Below are positions 19,090 to 31,622 of a DNA stretch of 54,357 bases, in pieces (the first letter of the stretch is position 1; the number at the start of each line of letters is the position of its first letter). The notes under the pieces are model-generated. The model saw only the letters and a list, made by a program, of their open reading frames with translations, was not told the origin of the DNA and made no database searches. Made by a program: the position numbers and the translations under genes. The stretch is from Chromera velia (lineage: Eukaryota > Sar > Chromeraceae): contig JAHBMJ010000863.1 in assembly GCA_018398765.1 (NCBI GenBank), positions 29,542 through 83,898 on the forward strand. Direction: 5' to 3'.

Positions 19090-20391
19090 CTTGCGAATCC
19101 AGACTGATTTCTTCGGCCGCTGACCAGAGGAGGCTCTTTCGTTGCCGCCAAGCACTAGACTCAGATGCTACCATGGTTCAAATTTGAAATCCTTGAGATT
19201 TAAAATCTAGTTAAAAATGTTTTATACAAAAAAAACTACGTCCTAGACTACGTCGCTTTAATACGGCTTTGTACACTGAGTCTACTGACTGACATTTACT
19301 AATTTGATATTTTAAAAAATGTTTCTAAATTGTTTAAATTATTCAATCTATAATTACTACTAATTGTTTCAATTAAACAAAAGAAAAATAGATTGGAAGC
19401 TTGATTGAGAGTCGAAATTCTCAGTTTTACAATGTTATTCCAATTTAACCAACCAATTAATGGCAATTATGTTAATTTTCCTCAACGGCGATATAGTAAG
19501 TAGTAGGTAGCGATAGAATATACGTGCGTCTATGCAGAGTCACATATTGCAGATCACCGGACCAGATTAAAAAAAAATTAAAAAATCTAAATATGCACTG
19601 CAATGTCAGTGATTCATTCTTAGAATATATAAAAAATAACGAGAATTAAGAACTTCATAACCTAGTTTACAACTATAATCAATATGATCTAGAATATGAT
19701 ATATATATATATATATATATATACGATGATATTTTGTTCACAACTATAATTAATATGATCTAGAATATGATAAAAATATATACATACGATGATATAGCCC
19801 AAGTACCAATTCAACAGACTACTAAGACTAGTAGGCTCCAGATACTCCAGAACTAACTCAATCCTACGCTCAATCCAGAATCAGTAGAGATATAGTTGAG
19901 GCGGTAAGTTTGCGGAGTTAGTTTACGTAACTTTTACTTTAAGTCAAAAAATTGTCTAGATTAATTTATTTGTGCCGAGAGTTCTTCAACTAACGGAAAA
20001 CCCTAGGGAAATTCCCCCTGGGAAAACCAAAGCATGTTAAACAAAGAGATATTCAATGCTCTGAATTTTTCAGGTCGAGTTCAACCTGGGAGTTAAACAA
20101 ATTACTCAGTGAGCTGCGTGCATACAATTTCTTTCTCACATTCCAACAAACGTGCGCTTACATGCATTGAGAAAATCAATGCAGTCACAGGTGAAGGCAA
20201 CGTATAAATCCATTCATTCATGCATTAAGACGCACGAGCAGCTGGCGAGGCACGATCGAAGAAGTGATAAGTTAAAGAGCGGGACGGTCCATCAACAAAG
20301 AGAAAGAGAAAACCGGCCCTGATCAGATCATTCAGCAAGACCACACACCATCCACAGCTATAGTGTCAGACTTCTCCTCGACCCATCACCC
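19090..20391. other. AT-rich island downstream of cyclophilin
   Basis: 3' flank followed by AT-rich DNA. It contains an (AT)n run at about 19699-19722. A ~75-bp tandem duplication is also present: CAACTATAA(T)CAATATGATCT-like copies begin near 19669 and 19741, both ending ACGATGATAT. No gene is seen. Confidence 0.6.
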
Positions 20392-20402
20392 NNNNNNNNN
20401 NN
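20392..20402. other. assembly gap (11 N) in a poly-C run
   Basis: Eleven Ns flanked by C homopolymer. Single Ns at 16870, 22555 and 43412 also lie in poly-C runs. Confidence 0.95.
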
Positions 20403-23400
20403 CCCCCCCCCCTTGCAGATGAACGAACGTGCATGCATTGGATGGAACCCCCCCCTTCCCTGTTAGTTAATTCATTATTTCGTTCAACCCGACAAATCTT
20501 GTCGATCACGGCGCAACCATCCCTGCCAGAGGAATTAAGACACTCGATCCGAATAGAATGCGCCATACGACACGGCATCCTTCCCCTCTATCGCTCACCA
20601 ATCTTGCCGGCACAAGGAAAGAGACAGGAAACAGGCAGGTAGGATGACAGCAAAACAGCATGGAAAGAAGGTGTATCAGCCCTTTCATCACGATGCATGC
20701 AGGGTGGCCGAGCTAAGATGCGAACTCCTTCTCTGATACTTTCTGCACTGCAATTCGTCTCTTTCTCTCCATTTGCCCAACCAAGCAGGAAAGCTCTTCG
20801 TAGTCATTGAAACGAACGGAATGAGTTCAGAGGAGAAAAAACGAGACACCCAAGATGTTAGTCCGTTCACATGAATCCAAGAAGAGTGGATCCAACTCAA
20901 CAGTCAGTCGGTCGTTCTCTGATTTGATCTCACGCTTCCCTTCTTATCAGGAAGAACGCAGGCAGACAAAAAGAGGGAAAAGAGGAAAAAGAGATATTTG
21001 GGGAGAGGAAAGCAGTGGGGGCAGCGAGCAGATGATGGGAAGGACAGAAGAGAAACGCGAGAGAAAAGAAGATGAAGGATAGGAAAAGTCTCTGACTTTC
21101 GACCGGCCAAACAATCAATTTGGAGGAGAGAGTTTACTTCAGACTGAAAGAAAGAAAGAAAAAAACAGGAGCCCCCAAAACGGCTTTGCCTAAAAACAAC
21201 GAGAAAGAGGAATCGATCCCTTGCAGACGTTTGTTCCCATCCCCTTGACCGAACCGTTACGGCATGGGGTGAGAGAGGGCCATTCTTTTGTTTGTGCTCT
21301 GCGGAGAAAACGGCGAACCAATTCCTCTTCACTTTCTCTCTCTCTGGTCTATCTGGGCTGCTTTTGTCTTCCTTCCATCTCCCCCCGTTTCCCTTTCTTC
21401 TGCTTCTTTCTTTCTTTCTTTCTTTCCACGAATCGCGAAGACAATCCTTCCTTGATCCCATTTCACTTCATCTATGGATTCAGTTCATTCATTCAGTTTA
21501 TTCTTTCGATCATTCAACCTTCTTTCGTTAAACTTGTCCCTTTCCATTGTCATGAATCTGAAGTCATACGCTTACACCCACCCACCCACCCACCCCTCTC
21601 CTACAAAAGTACAGACAGCGCTCGCACACCTCCAATTCGGTTTGTTTACTTTGCTTGCCCTCTCTGCCCTCATTGCACTGCGACGAGGTCTCTCTTCTTG
21701 GTTTGTCACTGCCCCTTTTATTTGCTCGGCAGTCGACAGAAAGGCAGACGATGGTGGGGAGAAAAGCTCTTCTTCAACAAAAGGGACAAAGTGAGAGAGC
21801 GAGTGAGAGACAGTCTGACAGAAGCACTTGTCGCTTGGTCTGCAAAAACATACGCAGGGAAAAGGCCAGAGGGTATAACAAACAAACAAATCAACAAACA
21901 GACGACAAAGAAGGCAAATGATGGATCGATCCACCGCATGGATGGATCGATGGATGGATCAGCCAGGCTTTTCCTTCCAACACTGTGCAGAACAAGGAGG
22001 GATGCAGGACGGCAGCACCAGGCTTGTTCCTTTCTCCATCTCCCTCCCTCCCTCCCTCCCTCCCTCCCATTCACCCTTACTCCACCACACGAACGGAGAA
22101 AAGGAGCATACAGAGAGGGAGAATGCGCTTCTGTTCTACCGCATGGTCCGGTCATGGGGTCAGAAAAGATCGCTGTTCATTTCAGAGGAAGCAGATGAAA
22201 ACGATCGAAGAAAGAAAAGGGAAAGAGAACATAAACGTCTCTCCCCTTTTCTCTCCGATGTTTTTCTTGCTGCTTCCTGCATTCTGCGTCGATGCACAAA
22301 GCCAGCCAGCTAGCCAGACGGACAGAGAGAGCAGATGCATACAGGTGTGCCGTCCGCATCCTCACACGGGGGAAGGATGTGAGCAGATGCCAAGAACTTC
22401 AAACAAGAAGGACAAACTGACGCACGCACAGACAGCGTCTGCTGATTCAGTGCGCGAGAGGAACAAAGGAAAGGGGTTGAGGCCGACAGAAAGGAAGATC
22501 ACAAATGCTTCCTCCCTCTCTCCCTCAATTTCTTCCTCTGACCCTCACCCCCCCNTCCCTCCAGAGTCCATCTCTCTGCGTCCCCCCCCCCTTTCTATTC
22601 CTTGCATGTGGAATCGATCCACTCACTGCATTCCAACTCAACCAACAAGGCTTCTGTCTGCATCACTCAAAAAAGGAAAGGAAACGAAACAACACCATTG
22701 CCCCTCCGGCCTCCATCGCTCAGGTGCCCCTTCAAGAACGAAAGCCACGACGAGAGGAGCTGAAGAGGCAAATGCAGAAATGTAAATGAAGAGAGAGAAA
22801 GAAACAAAGACACAGAAGATTAGCATGGAAGGAAGGAAAGAAGAAATGAATCTCACATGAACGAACGAACACATGAAAGACACGATCTCTCCCTGACCCC
22901 TCCCTCCCACCCAAATCCCTCAAACCCCGTTCACTCACTCCTCCACCCTTCCAACATACGGTCCAGTACCTCTTCCCCCACTGATCCAAAGATGCCCCCG
23001 CTCAATGTATTTTGGGGTGAAAGAGCAGAGCACGACAACCAACTGCCATGCATCACTCTCTGTCTGCTGTCTTCCCTTCTTCCTCCAAGATGCCTTCTTT
23101 CTTTCCTTTCATTGAATGGAACGAGAGAGAGAGAAGTCGGTACAAATCAAAAGAACAGCTAGCAAGGCTTTTTCCAGTCAAGACACTCAATGGCCTTTCC
23201 GGCCGCGCTAGGCGACAAAACTTTGACGAATTGACTAACGCTACACTCTGCTGTCTGTCTGTGGGTCTGTCTTCACCAGTGAACGGATGCAGAGAGACGA
23301 GGACAAGATCGGGTCTGTTTTCATCTCAACAAGACGACAAGACAAGCCAAGAAAAGATAAGATACCCAGGGACGGGGAAGGACAAGGTAAACAGACAGAC

Positions 23401-23565
23401 AAGGAGGGAAGGAGTCTTGTGCAAGAGGAAACCGACGCCACAAAAGGAAGGGGCGGGGGGTTCAACAAACCTTTGTGGTTCGACAAAAAGGTGCCACTTA
23501 TGTTCCCCCACCAACCCGCCCGCTCAGTATCCTCTGTCCGTCTGCCTGTGTCTGCGTGGACTCAT
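20403..23565. other. CT/GA-rich region, no supported gene
   Basis: Several open frames occur but they are low-complexity. A few exon-like pieces on the plus strand are possible: 21226-21268 after CCCTTGCAG; 22388 onward, starting MPRTSNKKDKLTH; 22717-22785 after ATCGCTCAG, reading VPLQERKPRREELKRQMQ to a stop. I could not join them in phase. Part is expected to be the 3' UTR of the minus-strand gene ending at 23566. Confidence 0.4.
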
Positions 23566-25984
23566 TCAAGTCTTCGCAACCGGGCGGAACTGCAAGGTTG
23601 TCGCTTGTTGTTGCGACTGCTGAGGGGCTGCCTGCTGCTGCTGTTGTTGTTGCTGCTGCTGTCCCTTTCCCCCCTTATCTTTTTGCCCCCCCCCCTGACG
23701 TTTTCCTCCCCCCATTCCGGGTCCCCCCTTCCCTCCCTTGGATGAGGGTCCTCCTCCAGCCCCCCCCTGCAGATGATGCGCAGGCCCGCCTCCATCTTGA
23801 CCCCCTCCCTGTCCCCTCGCCCCTTTCCTGCTGGGACTTCCTCTGGGGCCTCCACTTCCTCCCTGTGGGTGCGCAGGATGGTCCCTGTCTCCAACAAACC
23901 TCGCCCCCCCTCCAGCAGCACCTCCTTGTCTCTCTCGGTCGTTCTTCGCGCTGCCACTGCCATTGGAGTAGACCCTCGGTCCCTTGTTGTTGTTGGAGGC
24001 GGGCATGGAGGATGGGTGGGAGTCATCGTGCTGGTGGTGCCCGCGTGGGCGGAACACCTTTTGCTTGGGGGCAGCAGAGGGACCAGGGCCTCCCTCTGCA
24101 GAAAGGCCGTCTCTGTCTCCTCCTCTATCTACTCCCCCGCCCATCGGGGGCGCTCTGTGGGGACCTCTCTCTCCTCTCATGTCCATGTTCTGACCATGAG
24201 GGGGGCGCTGCTGATGTTGAGGGGGCCGGTTGACTCCCCAGTCGCCGTCTCTGTCTCTGTCCCCATCTCTGCTGCCGTCTCTCTCCCTTCTGAAAGCAGG
24301 AGGAGAGGCAAAGTGATCGCCGGGAGAGGGACCCCCCCCCGGTGCTCTCCGAAGTGAGGCGCCAGACAGCGGTTGGCCTCCAGCTCCTCCACCTGCATCA
24401 GCAGACAAGAAGTAAAGAAACGAAAGGGAAGGTGCCTAGGTGAGTGCACAGAAAGGAAAACGGGAAAGGCTCAGGCAGCTGAAGAGGAGAGACAAGAAAG
24501 AAGGGACGGACGAGAGGGAAAAAATGAACATGAGCAGAAAGGTTCGACAAAAGACTCTTTCACAAAATTTCGCACAAGGCAACCAGAAGCAGCATCGAGG
24601 CAAGGCGAGGCAAACAGTACAAAAAAGAAGAGGGAAGGCGAGAAGAATGGATGGGGGAGAAATCTATCTCCATTCAATAAATCAAGTAGCCAACGTACCT
24701 TGCACGATCACGGGCCCCCTTCCGTTTGGACGTTCCTGCCCCCCCCCGCGTTGCTCTCTGTTGTCTCTGCCCCCGAGTTCTTCCCTCGGCTGCTGGCGGA
24801 AGTTGAATTCCTGCAACATAACAAGAAGACATGAACCGATTGTCCACACAAGCAGGAAAGCAAGTCCACGAACAAACAAGAGAAAAGGAGGATGTGACAT
24901 CACGTACACCCAACAAAAAAGAGTGAAAGAAGAGCAGGGACTGAGGGAGTCAGGTCGACATACAGGGTGATCGACAGCAGGTTGGAGAGGAAAGGAAACA
25001 GAAAGTTCGAAAGTCTTTGTGAGGCAGGCGCACTTGCTGCAGAAAAGTGGAGAGAACCTTTCAGACCGAGAGACAGGCAAACCCAGAGGAAAACCTGCAC
25101 AAACGGCAAACGAACAAAGAAAGCAAGCAAGCAACCGACCTCTCTGCCACCCCTTGCTCCTCTTTCCCCTCCTTCGTTCCTCTTCTTCTTCCATTTTCTT
25201 TCCATCTGAGTTTCCTCATTGTCTGGACTCGAAGAACGACCTCGAGGGAAACGGTCATCCCCTCCATCTCTTTCTCTGCTCTCATCTCTCTCTCCGTCCC
25301 AGTCTCCCCGACCACCCCCGCCCCTCGGACCCCCGGGTTGTCCCTGGCCGGACCGAAATTGCTGCTGACCCCGGGAGCGCATCATCAGACGCTCTCTCTC
25401 GGCCTCTCTGTCCCGATCTCGGACAGCCTGTGAGGAACCTCGCATGTCTCCACCCATGTCTCTCTCCCTCTCTCCCTGCATCGGCACACGGAGGACCCTA
25501 GGCATAGGCATCTGCTGCTGCTGTTGCTGAGGGGGGGCGGAGTCTCTCTCCCTGTCCCAATCCATTTGCTGCTGCTGCTGCTGCTGCTGTTGGGGAGGGA
25601 AATTCTGGTGGCCCGGCCCCTGCAACACCCGAGGCATGCCGGGGCCCCCTGGTCCTCTCTGCATCGTCTCATTCGGTCCTTCGTCTCGTCTATCAGGGCG
25701 CTGGAAGGGGGCCTGCTGCTGCTGCTGCTGTTGAAAGGAGCTAGGCCCCGAGTAAGACCCGGGACCCCCTCCACGATGAGGGCCGGGGCAAGAGCCGGGG
25801 CCTCCCCTCTGCTGCTGCCTCATCATCATGCCCCCTTCCTCCTCAGGCTGCTGCATCTGCATCTGCCGTCCTTCTCCTCCTTGCCTGTCCATCTCAACCC
25901 CACGATGGAAGCGGCCACCGCGGTGCATACCCCCCATGGCCCTGAGCACACGGGGAGGGGCCTCATCGGGTCCATCGAGGAAGG

Positions 25985-26015
<31 letters not shown>

Positions 26016-29000
26016 AGGGGCCTGCTGCTTTGGTGACACGTCTCCGGCGCCCGGGCCTATCCCGCCGCCTCCCTGTTGCGGCTGCTGGTGTGGGTGTGGG
26101 TGATGGTGTGAGTGAGGGGGGATGAAGTGGCCGTGGCCCCCGTGCATGAAGTGAGAGGAGTGGGGCATGCCGCCCCCCGGGGAGCTGTCACCCATGTGCC
26201 CCCCTTCCTCGCCCATCGCCATAGCGCTCTCAAAAATATTCGTCGACATATGGGGAGTCGCATGCATGGATGCGGGCTTGTTGGAAGAGCCTTCTTGGTG
26301 GTGCATCATGTGCATCATAGAAGAAGAGGGGGCAGCTGCGCCAGAGTCCATACCTCCAGCAGCAGAAGGCCTATGAAGGGCGTTGGGAGGGACCCCCATA
26401 GAGGGACCACCATGGTGGATCATACCAGAGGGCCCGCCACCTGCAGCTGCTGAAAACCCAGCGGCGCCACCCCGCATGGCGGCGGTTTGTTGCTGAGCTC
26501 TGAGGGCAGTTTCGGCACTGGGGAAGAATTCCGGGGCATTGGCTGTCATTTCACCTGCCCCGCCGCCCCCTCCGGGTCTCTTATCAGTGCCTGGAGGAGA
26601 TCTGACAATCTGCACAGGCTTCCCTGTGGCGGGACCCTGCTGGCCGGACGCCCCCGCCGTGCCCTGGGGAGGGTCCCAAATGATCGTCAGGTTCGGAGGG
26701 GCTTGCTGGTCGCCCCCCCTCCACATATGCCCTCCGCCAAACTCAAACGCTCTGCCCATGGATCCTGGTTGCATCGTCGGGATCATCTGCAGGGCAGGGA
26801 GGGAAGAAGACAAAGAAAAGAACAGAAAAAAGGGCGCAGAGTGTTAGAAAGTCAACAAACAGCAATTCGCAGACTTGACGCATAAGGGAAACAAAAGAGA
26901 AAAAAAACAAAAAAAAACTCACGGAAGGAACTCGCACAGGAGTGGCAGTCGGTCTTTCTGAAAAGTCATTCAGATCCTCCCAGACTGAAAAAGACGAAGA
27001 GATGATATTCAATTGTTCTTCTTCTCATTCATCAAACATGCAGCAGACAACGAACCGGAGAGGTAAAGTCACGATGGCCCTCAGACCCTGCCAGTCCTCC
27101 TCCTTGAGGGCCTCCAGGTCCCCCCCCACTCTCGTGAGTGTGGCCTGGGGAAGGAGGGATGCGGGCCTCTGAAGGATTTCTAGGCCTCTCAGAGTTCAGA
27201 GCTTGACCCCGGGACATAGGCTCAATCCCTTGCACCTTGCCGCGTCCTGTGGAAAACTCCACCCCCCTTCTCTCTGCAACCCCCTCACCATCCTCAGGTC
27301 CCGACTCCTCAGGCTCGCCCCTGTTGGAAGGAGACGCCAAAAGTGCGTTGACCATGCCGTCTCCGTCTCCCATAGGAGACTGAGAAGGGAACCCGAAGAC
27401 ATCCCTTGTTGTCCCACTCGTCTCACCACCTGCACCCCGCACAACCTCTGCCCTGATCACCTCCACACCAGGAACCGCCCCACCGGCCCCCCTTCCCTTT
27501 AGGGCATCGTCAGGCAACGCTACAGGCACAGCGCCTGCCTGGGCGGAGGGGGGAGACACCTTCCGGTCCTGCACAGAGAGAGAGAGACACACATACATAC
27601 ATACATACATACATACATAGAGAGATAGAGAGAGATTTGGATATAGGCCCACAGATGCAGAGAACGAGTGAGAGAGTCACAAACAAGTGTCAATTTTGCT
27701 CTGCGATAAGCGTGTCAGAGAGAGAAGTGAGTCAGGAAGACGGAGGGATGAGGGGAAATATCCAAGAAGGGCTGGGGGTAAGGATGGGGAGAAGGGCCAA
27801 AGACAGAAAACAAACAAGGAAGACCGACATCGGATGGCTCGTCTGCTTGTTGCGGGGCTTCTGGAAGAGGACGCATCGGTCCTCTGTGCAAATCTTTCCG
27901 GGATCCTCTCTGACTCAGCGGAGCCTGCAGAGATTGCTGCTGCTGCTGCTGCTGGCGCATCCGCTGTGGTTCTTCCGATGCACTGGCGATGACAGGCACC
28001 CTCTCCCTCTCCGTGTCCCTTTCCCTCTCTTCAATGTTGCCTGACGGGATGATGTTGCTCCTCTGCTCGTCCTCTTCGGCCATCTCCTTTTCCGCATCCA
28101 CCGCCTGTCTTCTTTCCTCCACCTTCTCCTTCTGAGCCCGCGCGGAGGAACCCCGACGCCAGGGGGGGACATCAGACTGAGGCTGGGGAGGGGGGGAAGG
28201 AGACGGGGACGCGCGCTTACCGGCCGGACCCCTCTGACCTCCCGGACCATTAGGGGGGGGGGGCTGTTTACGTCCAAATCGGGGGTTGGACGAGTCCATA
28301 CCCTCTCTCCCTCTCTCTCTGTTCCTTTCCCCAGGTGTACCGTCCTCCCTGTCCCTCTCGTGGGGGGGGGCACCACCGCGGGGTCCTCCAGGACCATGGG
28401 GCCCCGGCCCAAACCTGTGCCGGAGGCCTTGTGGGCCCTGGCCCTGCTGAGGCCCATCTGCCTGTTTCCATATTTTATCCTCCCACTCTGTCTCGATGTT
28501 GTCTCCCTGTGGGTTCATCTTGGAGTCTGCAGCCTCATTCTGGTCCCTGGGGGGGCCAAAGGAACCCCCACGACCACGCATCTGACCCGCACCACGGCCT
28601 CCACGCACAGGACCGCCGCCACCACCACGACCGGGACCTTCATTCCAGTCACCGGCATCGGGCGGGAAGGAGGGACCAGGCATACCTCTTCCTCCCGGAT
28701 GAGCGGCCCCGGCAAACCCCCCTCTTCCACCGCGGCCCGCGAAAGCGGCACCGCGGCCTCGAGGGAAGTTTTGAGGGCCGTCAGGAGGACCTTCTATATG
28801 CTGCATGGGCTGCCGGGGTCCGGGGCCCGGCCTTCCCCCGTAAACCCCGGGTTCGTTCCAGTGCCCTGGCCCACCCCGGCGATTGTTTGGTCCCCTTGGT
28901 TGCCAGTTAGACGGGCCCCCACCGGGAAAGTCATGAGGGCCGGGGCCCCCCTTTCCTCCTCCTCCTCCTCTGCTAAAAGGGGATCCCTCCTCTGAGTCAT

Positions 29001-29724
29001 CCATCTCACCCACCGGGGGTTGGGGGGGAGGCTGCTGGTGACGCGGGCCTCTCTCTCTGTCTCTATCCATCTGCTGCTGTTGCTGTCTATGGACAGGTGG
29101 TTGTTCGTTTGAGGGAGAAGGAAACGATTTGGGGTCGAGCTGCCGTCCTCCATGGGGCTCCCCCCCGTCGGGCCCCCCCTCTCTGTCTACCTGCTGCCAG
29201 GCGTTGCCCTGGTTTCTCCTCCGACCCATACCGGCCTTGGGCTGGGCGGTGGGCGGCGGGGGGGGTGGGGCTCTCGGGCCCTGTCCAGGTCCATTGAAGG
29301 GCGACGCCGCAGAAGGTGAGGCGTCTGTGACAGACTGGTGGGAGTCGGGGGGAGGGGCAGGAGCTCCCTTGCGAGTGAGGAGGGTCTTTGGTTTTGCCTG
29401 AGGCTTTTCTTTTTCCAACCTTTCTTCCAGCTCTTTCAGCTTTCTGTTGGCCGCCTCACGCTCTCTCCTCTGCAGACAGGGATGGTGGCATCAGGAGAGG
29501 AAGAGGGGTGCACCGACCGAACAAAAAGTGAAGACACGACAAGAAACAGAGGGAAGAGAAGGAGACCGGGAATACTGAAGCAAAAAAGAAAAGACGCAAA
29601 ACACTTCAGCTTGGTTCATCGCTGTCAATCACCACTAAAAGAAAGTCCCTCTATATTCCGGTGTCAACAGCAGAGGAGGAAGCAAGACGCGATCATAGGA
29701 GCTAAATAAGGAAGGCACGCACAC

Positions 29725-29764
<40 letters not shown>

Positions 29765-30221
29765 GCAGCAGTGAAAAGAAAAAGAGCAAGCTGGAACACT
29801 GTTGAACTTCCGCCACTACGGTGAATGCCCACTGACGAAAAAGCGCCCTCCAGTCCTTGGCTCTCAGCATTCTTCATTCATTCATTCATTCATTTATTCA
29901 TTCATTCATTCACTCGCTTTTCTTAGTTCCGCATTTATGAATTCATTCACTCACTCTCTTTCCCTTCACCATCGAGCCTCCCCAATGCTTACCTTTCTTT
30001 CTTCCTCTTCCCTCTGGAACTGCTCCCGTCTCCAGGATGCCTGCTCTTTGCATCGTGCCCACTCCTCCTCGTTCTTCCGCAGTTTCGCAAGAGTGTTTCC
30101 TCGATCCATCGGAGGAGCAGGAGGGGGGGGAGGGGGGCCTGGGGGCGGTGCAGGCTGTCCAACAGCGGCTCTCGAGTCCATCACGGAATCCTCACGGGTG
30201 GAAACCTGGCCTTCATCCATC

Positions 30222-30259
<38 letters not shown>

Positions 30260-30492
30260 TTACACACACACTCGTGGGCAAAAGATCGTGAGAAGGTGCG
30301 AAGCAGAAGTACACGACGCCACGGCTCTGTACAGGAACATTTGAATGCTCTTTCACGTGCGGGTGCACACTTGCACGAGTGTCAAAAAGGGGCAGCACCA
30401 CATGGAGAAGAGGAGGGAAGAAGAAAAGAAAGAAAGAAAGAAAGAAAGGAAAGAAAGAAAGAAAAGAAAGAAAGAAAGAAAGGAAGAAAGGA

Positions 30493-30532
<40 letters not shown>

Positions 30533-31575
30533 ACGAGAGGAAGGACAGAAAAAAAAAACGGAAAGCCAAGCAAACCAACGCGACCCACCCTTTGCCATCG
30601 GATGGATGGGGGACGTTCATCTTGCCATCAGCAGCGACAAACGCTTGTTCACTCACGGCAACGGACGCTGCCGTCACCCCCCTTCTCTGTGGGGGCAGGA
30701 TAATCCGTCTCTTTCCCCCGGTCTCATCCACCGCCTCATAGTCCTCCTCCTCATCTTCATCATGCTGACGATGATATTGGGAATGGGACATCTCTTTTGA
30801 GCCTCGACCGGCCGTAGGCACGTTCTCTTCCTCCTCAATCGACGGAACAGTGGCCCAACCACGAAACTTTTTGTCTTTCGAGACCACACTTCCCAGAGAC
30901 CCTGACTGGACCTCCTGACTTGGGGGGGTTCGAGTCCCTCCCTTCTCAACTGCACCGCGGTAGCCGGCAACAGCCGTCGCAGGGGGTGCACCCAAAACCT
31001 TCCAACCAGCACCTCCAGGATTGGTGGTCGGTCGGGGAAGAGAAACACCGAGTTTGATGCCCCCTTTCTGACCATCCTTGTCGGTATCGATAGAAGTCGA
31101 ACGAGGAGGGACCTTGCTGCCGAAAGCATTGTCTACCTCTCTCTCGCGAACGCTGCGATCACCCCTGTCTCTGTCTCTATCGCGATCCAACCCCCTATCA
31201 CGCTCGCGGTCACGACGTCTCTGTCGATCCTCAAAGTCGTTGCTCCTGTCCCTGTCCCGTCTGTCCTTCTCTCTGTCGATGTCGTCGGCACCATCGACGT
31301 CATCAAGCGTGCGTCTGCGCTCCCCCCTGTCTCTGTCCCGGTCCCTCGGGCGCCCCCTCTCTTCTCTATCTCTATCGCGATCTCTATCTCTGTCGCGATC
31401 TCTGTCTCGGGTTCTATCTGTTCGAGAGGACTCTCCCAGTCTCTCTCTGTCTCTCTCCCTCTCTCTCTCAATAATCGCCTCCCGGTCTCTGTCCCTGTCT
31501 CGACCTCTTCCAAAGGAGTCGCGACTCTCACCAACTCCGGTGGGAGGGCTGCAGACACACACACACACACACACA

Positions 31576-31622
<47 letters not shown>

